64,000 nucleotides of DNA from Microbispora bryophytorum (GTDB lineage: Bacteria > Actinomycetota > Actinomycetes > Streptosporangiales > Streptosporangiaceae). The notes beneath the pieces were generated by a model. That model saw nothing but the letters and a program-made list of their open reading frames with translations, did not search any database and had not been told where the DNA came from. The stretch lies in the NCBI RefSeq assembly GCF_006874465.1, contig NZ_VIRL01000002.1, forward strand, positions 625,939 through 689,938, written 5' to 3'. Below, one piece after another: positions 25,706 through 35,253 of this stretch. Position 1 is the first letter of the stretch, and every line of letters starts with the position of its first letter. The translations under genes and the position numbers were made by a program.

Positions 25706-27010
25706 GTGAATCCGCAGTCCATACAAACGCGCTCCACGATCGCGACGGCAGGGCTCTTATTGGTGGCTCTGATCGTGGGAGGCGTCGCCCTCGACCTGGC
25801 GATCCGCTACAGAATCCAGAACCAAGTCTTCTTCGCGGCCGAGCAGGCCGCCGCACGATGGAGCGCGGCGGCGCGCAACGGCGCCGTGCCCCGTCCGATC
25901 CCCACCCTCACCGACATCCCCCTCGTCCAGTTCGTGGATGCCCGCGGCAGGGTCGTCAACTCCAGCCTGCAGGCCGCGGGCATGCCGCCGCTCAGCACGC
26001 TGCGGCCGCCGGCCGACGATCGCCTCCAAAAGCGCACCGAGTGCTCCGGGCGGGGCCGGTGCGTCATGCTCATGGCCAATCGGGTCTCTCCCGCGGTGGA
26101 CTCGCCGGTCGTCTACGCCGGAACGGCGCAGCCGTCCCTTCTGGCCACGCACAATCTGGAGTACGTCATCTCCGCGGGTGGCATCTTGATCTTGGTTTCG
26201 GTGGCCTGGGTGACGTGGTGGGCGGTGGGCCGGACCCTTCGCCCGGTGGAGCGGGAGCGCCAGTTCGCCTCCACCACCTCTCATGAGCTCAGGACGCCGA
26301 TCGCCGGCCTGCGGGCACGACTGGAGGAGGCTCTCCTCTATCCCGACGACGTCGACCCGCGCGACACCATCCAGGGAGCCCTGCGGGCCACCGACCGGCT
26401 CGAAGAGATCGTCGACGACCTGCTGCTGCTGACCCGGCTGCGCGGGCCCGATGCGGCCTCGCCGGAGCTTATAGAGCTCGGCGCGCTGGTGACGGGGGAG
26501 GTGGCCACCCTGGGCCCCGGGGTGCCGGTGCGCGTACGGGCGGGGCGCGACGTGCGCGTCCACGGCTCCCGGATCCAGTTGGCCCGACTGGTCGGCAACC
26601 TTTTGAGCAACGCGCGGCGGCATGCGGTCAGCGCCGTCACGGTATCGGTCGACTCCGTGGGCGGCCAGGCTCTCGTCGCGGTCACCGACGACGGGGCGGG
26701 CGTTCCCCCGGAGGACCGCGAGCGTGTCTTCGAGCGCTTCGTCCGCCTGGACGAGGCACGTCGCCGGGATTCCGGCGGCAGCGGACTCGGCCTTGCCATC
26801 TCCCGCGACATCGCCCGCGCCCACAAGGGCACCCTGCGCATCGAGGACTCGCCGGTAGGCGCCCGGTTCGTGCTGATGTTGCCGCTGGTGGGAACGGCGG
26901 GAGCCGCAGGAAAGTGGACCTTCGCGCCCGGGGAAACGGCGGTCAGGGCCAGGAGGAACATCTGGCCCGCGCGCCGACCGCCAGGCTATGAGTGCTACCG
27001 CGTCGGGTAA
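25706..27010 (+). CDS. Sensor histidine kinase without a HAMP domain
   Basis: 434 aa, GTG start with GGGGAGGGG upstream. Order: transmembrane helix (about 14-32), extracytoplasmic domain of about 120 residues with a Cys pair (TECSGRGRCV), second helix (about 153-172), then VGRTLRPVERERQFASTTSHELRTPIAG. The residue stretch that normally forms HAMP (about 50-60 aa) between RPVE and RERQFAS is missing, so the second helix joins the H-box helix almost directly. N box RLVGNLLSNARRHA and G boxes VTDDGAGVP and GGSGLGLAI are intact. No response regulator is adjacent; an Rrf2 gene precedes it. A 40-residue basic tail follows the ATPase domain. Confidence 0.88.
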   Translation: MNPQSIQTRSTIATAGLLLVALIVGGVALDLAIRYRIQNQVFFAAEQAAARWSAAARNGAVPRPIPTLTDIPLVQFVDARGRVVNSSLQAAGMPPLSTLRPPADDRLQKRTECSGRGRCVMLMANRVSPAVDSPVVYAGTAQPSLLATHNLEYVISAGGILILVSVAWVTWWAVGRTLRPVERERQFASTTSHELRTPIAGLRARLEEALLYPDDVDPRDTIQGALRATDRLEEIVDDLLLLTRLRGPDAASPELIELGALVTGEVATLGPGVPVRVRAGRDVRVHGSRIQLARLVGNLLSNARRHAVSAVTVSVDSVGGQALVAVTDDGAGVPPEDRERVFERFVRLDEARRRDSGGSGLGLAISRDIARAHKGTLRIEDSPVGARFVLMLPLVGTAGAAGKWTFAPGETAVRARRNIWPARRPPGYECYRVG

Positions 27011-27116
27011 CGCCTGGGAGTGAAGTCCCGGCAGGTCGGCGCCGGAAAGGCCGTCCCCGGCGAAGGATCCGTCCGATGCGGCGAGCGCGCGGGAGCGTCC
27101 ACGCGGAAAGGTGGCC

Positions 27117-27311
27117 ATGCGACCTGCGGTGGGGGAGCCGCTGCGGCGGTGCCCGTCCTGTGGCGGCTGGGAGTGCGGCGGTGCCCCCGATTGCCCGCGG
27201 TGTGCGGAGCTGGTCGACGCCATCGTGGAAGAGGGCGCGCTGGCGAAGCGCGGTGCCCGCGCCGAGGACCTCGCCGTGGCGATCGACGGACTCGCCTCCG
27301 CGACTGGCTGA
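27117..27311 (+). CDS. Small zinc-ribbon-like protein
   Basis: 64 aa from ATG 27117, with GGAAAGGTGG just upstream; GTG 27111 is the alternative. Residues 12-29 carry CPSC ... CPRC (RRCPSCGGWECGGAPDCPRC), a four-plus-one Cys pattern like a rubredoxin knuckle or zinc ribbon. The remaining helix-rich half (AELVDAIVEEGALAKRGARAEDLAVAIDGLA) has no recognised fold. Third-position GC is high, which supports real coding. Function unknown. Confidence 0.5.
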   Translation: MRPAVGEPLRRCPSCGGWECGGAPDCPRCAELVDAIVEEGALAKRGARAEDLAVAIDGLASATG

Positions 27312-27652
27312 CGGCGCCTCCGGACATCGACCGGACGGCTCGGCAGACCGGCCGCATCGAACCACCTCATCGCCTCACCCCCGCATCGCATCCGCCGCAC
27401 CGAGCCCTGGCACCGCCGCATCGCCGCATGGCAGCCGCCGGGCCGAGGCGTGGCACCGTCGCACCAGTCGCCGGGCCGAGCCGCACCGCAGCCGCCGCAG
27501 CGCAGATCGAGCCGTCGGCCCGGTGGTCGCCGCGCCCGGCGCACGCCCATGGGAGTCGCAAGCCCGATTCCCGGGAGTAACCGGGGACACGGCGCCGGGG
27601 CCGTCCGTTGACGGAAAGGCGGGATCGTCCCGCCGGCCGGAGGAGGTTGCTC
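27312..27652. other. Gap before the DUF4126 gene
   Basis: 341 bp of GC-rich sequence with loose repeats of CCGCCGCA/GCCGCC type. No supported gene, RNA or terminator is visible. The last bases carry the GGAGGAGG ribosome-binding site (27639-27646) that fixes the start of the next gene. Confidence 0.4.
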
Positions 27653-28258
27653 ATGTTCGCGGCGCTCACCGGGCTCGGACTGTCGACCGCGGCCGGGCTC
27701 AACGCGTACATCCCGTTGCTGCTCGTCGGCGTGCTCGCGCGGATCACCGATGCCGTGCGGCTGCCGGCCGAGTTCGCCTGGCTGTCCGACACCTGGGTCC
27801 TCGCGATCGTCGCCGTGCTGCTGGTCGCCGAGTTCGTCCTCGACAAGGTGCCCGTGGTCGACCACGTCAACGACATGATCCAGACAGCGGTGCGGCCCGC
27901 TTCGGGCGGTGTGGTCTTCAGCGCGACGGCGGCCGCGGCGAAGGTCGACAACTCGGCGTGGATGGCCGAGCACCCGGCGGTCGGCTGGCTGCTGGGGATC
28001 GCCGTCGCCCTGGCCGTGCACGTGATCAAGGCCACAACGCGACCGGTGGTGAACGCCACCACGGCGGGCGTGGGCGCACCGGTCATCAGCACGGTCGAGG
28101 ACGTGGGCTCGCTCGGCATGAGTCTGATCGCGATCTTCCTGCCGGTCCTGGTGGTGGTGGCGCTGGCCGTGCTGGCCTTCGTGGCCTGGCGGCTCATCCG
28201 CAGGGTGCGGCGCTACCGGGCGGCCCGCCGGGCCCGAGTCGCCGCGCCGCCCGGCTGA
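27653..28258 (+). CDS. DUF4126 family membrane protein
   Basis: 201 aa from ATG 27653, chosen because GGAGGAGG lies 6 bases upstream. DUF4126 is recognised from FAALTGLGLSTAAGLNAYIPLLLVG at the start, then VLDKVPVVDHVNDMIQTAVRPASGGVVF and HVIKATTRPVVNATTAGVGAPVIS. About five membrane segments and a basic C-terminal tail are present. The function of the family is unknown. Confidence 0.88.
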   Translation: MFAALTGLGLSTAAGLNAYIPLLLVGVLARITDAVRLPAEFAWLSDTWVLAIVAVLLVAEFVLDKVPVVDHVNDMIQTAVRPASGGVVFSATAAAAKVDNSAWMAEHPAVGWLLGIAVALAVHVIKATTRPVVNATTAGVGAPVISTVEDVGSLGMSLIAIFLPVLVVVALAVLAFVAWRLIRRVRRYRAARRARVAAPPG

Positions 28259-28324
28259 CGACAGGGACGTCCGGTTCCGGCCGCTGCCGCAGGCCCAGAG
28301 GCGGCTGCAAGTGCCGGCGTTCGG

Positions 28325-29038
28325 TCAGGCCGTACGTGACTCGTGCTCGGGGCGAGGGTGGGGGTGCGGGCGGGGGCCGGTGTCGGCGGGAAAGGGTGAG
28401 GTGAGGCGTGCGGCCGAGGGGCTGTGCCAGCCGAGGTCGGGGGAGTGCCGGCGGACGACCTTGGCGGGGACCCCGGCGATCACCGAGTGGTCGGGGAACT
28501 CGCCGCGCACCACGGCGCCGCCGGCGACCACCGACTGGCGGCCGATCCGCGTCCCCGGCAGGATGATCGCCCCCGTTCCGATCCAGGATCCCGAGCCGAT
28601 GGAGACCGGCTTGTTGCGCGGCCACTGCCGCCCGACGGGCGTCTCGGGGTCGTCGTACACGTGGTTCTGGTCGGTGATGTAGACGTAGGGGCCGGTGAAG
28701 ACGTCGTCGCCGATGTCGATCGACTGGTGGCCGACGATGTGGCTGCCCCTGCCGATTGAGCAGCCCCTGCCGATCCGCACGATCGAGTCGGGCCCGAGGT
28801 CGACTCCGGGGCCCATGCCGGCGGAGATCGACACCCGCTCCCCGACGAGGGTGTGCGGGCCGATCTCGATCCACTGCTCGCCGAAGATGGCGCCCTGGGG
28901 GAAGGACAGGCACACTCCCTCGCCCATGCGGCGGAACCGGTAGCCGCCCGGGGCGGCAGGGCTGATCGCCGCGGCCTCCCGCACGTAGGCCCACCCTCGG
29001 TGGACCAGACGGCCGACGGCGCGCTTCACGAACGACAT
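28325..29038 (-). CDS. Hexapeptide-repeat acyltransferase
   Basis: 237 aa from ATG 29038; a -10-like TAACTT lies 8 bases upstream, so it is probably leaderless. Left-handed beta-helix repeats run from about residue 50 to 185 (IGPHTLVGERVSISAGMGPGVDLG... IGRGCSIGRGSHIVGHQSIDIGDD... GTRIGRQSVVAGGAVVRGEFPDHSVIAGVPAKVVRR). The DQNHVYDDP loop holds the usual catalytic His of galactoside or maltose acetyltransferase-like enzymes. The expected role is O-acetylation of a surface glycan or sugar. It is divergent from pyrG. The C-terminal 35 residues are Pro/His/Arg-rich. Confidence 0.88.
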   Translation of the reverse strand: MSFVKRAVGRLVHRGWAYVREAAAISPAAPGGYRFRRMGEGVCLSFPQGAIFGEQWIEIGPHTLVGERVSISAGMGPGVDLGPDSIVRIGRGCSIGRGSHIVGHQSIDIGDDVFTGPYVYITDQNHVYDDPETPVGRQWPRNKPVSIGSGSWIGTGAIILPGTRIGRQSVVAGGAVVRGEFPDHSVIAGVPAKVVRRHSPDLGWHSPSAARLTSPFPADTGPRPHPHPRPEHESRTA

Positions 29039-29086
29039 AGCGCGACAAGTTACCGTTAGGTCGGCTTGTCCGTCATGTGGGGTTAG

Positions 29087-31491
<2,405 letters not shown>

Positions 31492-31508
31492 GTCCGTAGG
31501 GAGACGTC

Positions 31509-32537
31509 CTGAGCGAGCCCGAGGCGGTGCTGTCCAGCTACCTCGCCCATCTGGCGGTGGAGCGGGGGCTGTCTGCCAACACGCTCGCCTCCTACCGGCG
31601 CGACCTGCGCCGATACGTCGAACATCTCCGGGCGCGCGGGCTCGAGACGTTCGCGCAGGTCGCCGAGTCGGACGTGGTCGCCTTCCTCGCCGCGCTGCGG
31701 GAGGGCGACGAGGACCACCCGGCGCTGGTCGCCAGCTCGGCCGCCCGCGCCGTGTCGGCCGTACGCGGGCTGCACCGCTTCGCCCTGCGTGAGGGGGTGG
31801 CGGGGCACGACCCCGCGCACGAGGTGCGCCCGCCGCGCCAGCTCCGGCGGCTCCCCAAGGCGATCACCGTCGCGGAGGTCGAGCGGCTCATCGCCGCCTG
31901 CGGCCCGGAGGACTCGCCGCTCGCCCTGCGCAACCGCGCGCTGCTGGAGGTCCTGTACGGCACGGGCGCCCGGATCTCCGAGGCCGTGGGGCTGGCGGTC
32001 GACGACGTGCCCACCGGGCCGGCTCACGACGAAGACGACGCCCGCGACTGGACCCATGCCCACAACGGGACCCATGCCCACAACGGGGACCGGGACCAGG
32101 ACGGGGACCGGGACCAGGACGGAGACCACGACCAGGTGTGGCTGCACGGCAAGGGTGGGCGGACCAGGATCGTGCCGCTCGGCCGCTTCGCCCGCCAAGC
32201 GCTCGACGCGTACCTGGTCAGGGCCAGGCCCCTGCTGGCCGCGCACGGCAGGGGGACACCCGCGCTGTTCCTCAACGCGCGGGGCGGGCGGCTCACGCGG
32301 CAGGGCGCCTGGGAGGTGCTGCAGGCGGCGGCGGAACGAGCCGGACTTTCCGGGGTATCGCCGCACATGTTGCGCCATTCGTTCGCAACCCACCTCCTGG
32401 ACGGGGGCGCCGACGTTAGGGTTGTCCAGGAGTTGCTCGGCCACGCCTCCGTGACCACCACGCAGGTGTACACCCTGGTGACGGTCGACAAGCTCCGGGA
32501 GGTCTACGCGGCGGCGCATCCCCGCGCGCTGCATTAG
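31509..32537 (+). CDS. xerD: Tyrosine recombinase XerD with a repeat-derived insertion
   Basis: 342 aa if it starts at CTG 31509, which has AGGGAG exactly 5 bases upstream; the next start, GTG 31527, has no usable ribosome-binding site. The core-binding domain is [29 protein letters not shown]. Catalytic residues: Arg in GTGARISEA, Lys in [34 protein letters not shown] (His and Tyr). Between [12 protein letters not shown] and VWLHGKGG there are about 35 extra residues (THAHNG twice, DRDQDG twice, DHDQ) made by 18-bp tandem repeats. XerD with XerC resolves chromosome dimers at dif. Confidence 0.93.
   Translation: MSEPEAVLSSYLAHLAVERGLSANTLASYRRDLRRYVEHLRARGLETFAQVAESDVVAFLAALREGDEDHPALVASSAARAVSAVRGLHRFALREGVAGHDPAHEVRPPRQLRRLPKAITVAEVERLIAACGPEDSPLALRNRALLEVLYGTGARISEAVGLAVDDVPTGPAHDEDDARDWTHAHNGTHAHNGDRDQDGDRDQDGDHDQVWLHGKGGRTRIVPLGRFARQALDAYLVRARPLLAAHGRGTPALFLNARGGRLTRQGAWEVLQAAAERAGLSGVSPHMLRHSFATHLLDGGADVRVVQELLGHASVTTTQVYTLVTVDKLREVYAAAHPRALH
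32052..32135 (+). repeat. Two adjacent 18-bp tandem duplications inside xerD
   Basis: ACCCATGCCCACAACGGG is present twice in tandem (32052-32087), then GACCGGGACCAGGACGGG twice with one mismatch (32088-32123), then a partial GACCACGACCAG. All are in frame. Confidence 0.92.
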
Positions 32538-32557
32538 AAGGCCCATCTCGCGGGCCT
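32536..32557 (+). terminator. Terminator-like hairpin after xerD
   Basis: AAGGCCC, 7-base loop, GGGCCTT, followed by one T. It lies directly after the xerD stop and before the next promoter; the weak T-run lowers confidence. Confidence 0.5.
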
Positions 32558-32635
32558 TTGGCGCGCCGCCTTGCCCACCACGTGCCTACCCTTTAGATTC
32601 GATCAGGTTCGAGGGCCGTCAGGGAGGACCAACAG

Positions 32636-33523
32636 GTGACTGCGACCACAGAGGGGACGTGGGTGGGAGCTCCCAGCACGATAGGGCCTACCGGTCGTCC
32701 CCGCCCGGTGTTCCCCGATCCGACCCCGCCGGAGTCACACGGCCCCGCGCGCATCGTCGCGATGGTGAACCAGAAGGGCGGCGTCGGCAAGACGACGACC
32801 ACGATCAATCTGGGGGCCGCGCTCGCCGAGGTCGGCCAGCGGGTCCTGCTCGTGGACTTCGACCCGCAGGGCGCGCTGTCGGTCGGTCTCGGCATAGACC
32901 CCCGGCCGCTGGAGTCGACGGTCTACGAACTGCTCATGGAGGAGCCCGACGTCACGGTCGAGGACGTGCTGCTCGACACCACCGTCGAGGGCATGGAACT
33001 CCTGCCGAGCAACATCTTCCTGTCCGGCGCGGAGATCCGGCTCGTCAACGAGGTGGCGCGTGAGTACGCGCTGCAACGGGTGCTGGAGCCTCTCCTGCCG
33101 CACTACGACATCTGCCTGATCGACTGCCAGCCCTCGCTCGGCCTGCTGACGGTCAACGCGCTGACCTGCGCGCACAGCGTGATCATCCCGCTGGAGTGCG
33201 AGTTCTTCGCGCTGCGCGGCGTCGCGCTGCTCATGGAGTCGATCGGCAAGGTCCAGGAGCGGCTCAACAAGAGCCTGGAGATCGACGGCCTGCTCGCCAC
33301 GATGTACGACCCCCGCACACTGCACGCCCGCGAGGTGCTGCAGACGATCATGCAGGGCTTCGGCGACAAGGTGTTCCACACGGTCATCAACCGGACGGTG
33401 CGCTTCCCCGACGCCACCCTGGCGGGGGAGCCGATCACGCAGTTCGACCCCGGCTCGATGGGCGCCACCGCCTACCGTGAGCTGGCCCGTGAGCTGCTGG
33501 CCAGGTGGCCCGCCCGCGTCTGA
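32636..33523 (+). CDS. ParA/Soj-family chromosome partitioning ATPase
   Basis: 295 aa, GTG start with AGGGAGGA 9 bases upstream. It has the deviant Walker A MVNQKGGVGKTTTTINLGAAL (near residue 42), LVDFDPQGALSVGLG and CLIDCQPSLGLLTVNAL. About 40 flexible residues precede the fold. It is the conserved orphan ParA found next to scpAB in actinomycetes, distinct from the parAB pair near oriC. It probably helps nucleoid organisation with the SMC complex (inference from neighbours). Confidence 0.93.
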   Translation: MTATTEGTWVGAPSTIGPTGRPRPVFPDPTPPESHGPARIVAMVNQKGGVGKTTTTINLGAALAEVGQRVLLVDFDPQGALSVGLGIDPRPLESTVYELLMEEPDVTVEDVLLDTTVEGMELLPSNIFLSGAEIRLVNEVAREYALQRVLEPLLPHYDICLIDCQPSLGLLTVNALTCAHSVIIPLECEFFALRGVALLMESIGKVQERLNKSLEIDGLLATMYDPRTLHAREVLQTIMQGFGDKVFHTVINRTVRFPDATLAGEPITQFDPGSMGATAYRELARELLARWPARV

Positions 33524-33569
33524 CGGTGATGTCGGCACAGGTGCCGCGCGATCGGGCCGGTAGGCGACA

Positions 33570-34445
33570 ATGGCAGGCGTGACGACCGGCCCGGACACCG
33601 ACCGGGGGAGCGAGGAGAGCGCCCCGAGCGGCTTCCAGGTGCACCTGGACGTCTTCGAAGGGCCGTTCGACCTGCTGCTCGGGCTGATCTCCAAGCACAA
33701 GCTGGACATCACCGAGGTGTCCCTGCACAAGGTCACCGACGAGTTCATCGCGTACATCCGGTCGCGGGGCCCGGAGTGGGACCTCGACCAGACCAGCCAC
33801 TTCCTGCTCGTCGCGGCGACTCTGCTCGACCTCAAGGCGGCCCGGTTGCTGCCCACCGGAGAGGTGGAGGACGAGGAGGACCTCGCCCTGCTGGAGGCCC
33901 GCGACCTGCTGTTCGCCCGGCTGCTGCAGTATCGGGCGTACAAGGAGGTCGCGAAGATCTTCTCCGGCCGGATGGCGGAGGAGGCGCTGCGCTTCCCGCG
34001 CGCCGTGCCGATGGAAAAGCGCTTCGCCGACCTGCTGCCGGAACTCGTGCTCGGCATCGGGCCCGAGCAACTCGCCAAGATCGCGGCACGGGCCTTCACT
34101 CCCAAGGCCCCGCCGTCGGTGTCGGTCTCGCACATCTACCAACCGCTGGCCAGCGTCAAGGAGCAAGCCGCTATTCTTGTGGAGCGGCTGAGGCGGCTGC
34201 ACACGGCGACCTTCCGGGCGCTGACCGCCGACTGCACGGGGACCTTCGAGGTCGTCGCCCGCTTCCTGGCCGTCCTTGAGCTGTTCCGGGAGGCCGCGGT
34301 CTCCTTCGAGCAGCTCGAACCGCTGGGCGACCTCTACGTCACCTGGACGGGAACCGCCGACGGCGACGTCACGGTGGGCGACGACTACGACGAGGGCCGG
34401 CGCGAGGAGCGGCCCGCCGAGGCGGCTGCCGCACGGGACGAGTGA
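33570..34445 (+). CDS. scpA: Segregation and condensation protein A
   Basis: 291 aa from ATG 33570; GTG 33579 is also possible, since -10-like TAGGCG and GACAAT lie just upstream and no ribosome-binding site is seen. ScpA is the kleisin that bridges the SMC heads. The N-terminal SMC-binding helix region FQVHLDVFEGPFDLLLGLISKHKLDITEVSLHKVTDEF is clear. The C-terminal winged helix is ...EVVARFLAVLELFREAAVSFEQLEPLGDLYVTWTG. It is followed by scpB and rluB in the usual order. Confidence 0.95.
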   Translation: MAGVTTGPDTDRGSEESAPSGFQVHLDVFEGPFDLLLGLISKHKLDITEVSLHKVTDEFIAYIRSRGPEWDLDQTSHFLLVAATLLDLKAARLLPTGEVEDEEDLALLEARDLLFARLLQYRAYKEVAKIFSGRMAEEALRFPRAVPMEKRFADLLPELVLGIGPEQLAKIAARAFTPKAPPSVSVSHIYQPLASVKEQAAILVERLRRLHTATFRALTADCTGTFEVVARFLAVLELFREAAVSFEQLEPLGDLYVTWTGTADGDVTVGDDYDEGRREERPAEAAAARDE

Positions 34446-34542
34446 GACGGGCCGCCGCGCCCGGTCACTTGAGGCCGCGCCGAGCCAGGACGCCGAACGA
34501 GTGGCGCGGCGGATACGTGAGCCGTACGACGAGCGAGGAGCG

Positions 34543-35253
34543 ATGGAAGCGAGCGACACCCCCGGTTCCGGCGACGACCTCTCCGGCGACGGTCTCTCCG
34601 GCTCCGCCGGCGATGTGACGGGGCGCGACGGCGGCGCGGTCGCGTCATCCGGCCTCGGATCGCCGGATCCGGCCCCCGTCGCCCGGGAGCCCGAGGCGGA
34701 GCCGCCGGTCGAGGGGGCCACGCTCGCCGCGGCCCTCGAAGCGATCCTGATGGTGGTGGACGAGCCGGTCGCCGAGGTGACCCTGGCTCAGGTGCTCGAA
34801 CGCCCGACGGCGGAGGTCGCCGCCGCGCTCCGCGCGCTGTCGGAGGAATACACGGCCGCCGGACGGGGTTTCGACCTGCGAGAGGTGGCCGGAGGCTGGC
34901 GCTTCTACACCAGGGCGGAATGCGCCGCTCTGGTGGAGAGGTTCATCAGGGACGGCCAGCAGGCGCGGCTGACACAGGCCGCGCTGGAGACCCTCGCCGT
35001 GGTCGCCTACCGGCAGCCGGTCAGCCGGGCCCGGGTGGCGGCGGTGCGCGGCGTGAGCAGCGACGGCGTCATGCGGACGCTGGTCGCACGAGGCCTCGTG
35101 GAAGAGGCCGGAACCGACCCGGAGAGCCAGGCAGTGCTCTACCGGACGACGAGTTACTTCCTGGAGAGACTGGGGCTGCGGAGTCTCGACGAGCTTCCCG
35201 AACTCGCCCCGTTCCTCCCGGACGACGTGGAAATTCTTGAGGAGCAGAAGTAG
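34543..35253 (+). CDS. scpB: Segregation and condensation protein B
   Basis: 236 aa from ATG 34543, chosen for the GAGGAG 3 bases upstream. The tandem winged-helix ScpB domain starts near residue 62 (LAAALEAILMVVDEPVAEVTLAQVLE) and includes GGWRFYTRAECAALVERFI and QAALETLAVVAYRQPVSRARVAAVRGVSSDGVMRTL. The first about 60 residues are Gly/Asp/Ser-rich and disordered. Its stop overlaps the rluB GTG by one base. Confidence 0.95.
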   Translation: MEASDTPGSGDDLSGDGLSGSAGDVTGRDGGAVASSGLGSPDPAPVAREPEAEPPVEGATLAAALEAILMVVDEPVAEVTLAQVLERPTAEVAAALRALSEEYTAAGRGFDLREVAGGWRFYTRAECAALVERFIRDGQQARLTQAALETLAVVAYRQPVSRARVAAVRGVSSDGVMRTLVARGLVEEAGTDPESQAVLYRTTSYFLERLGLRSLDELPELAPFLPDDVEILEEQK

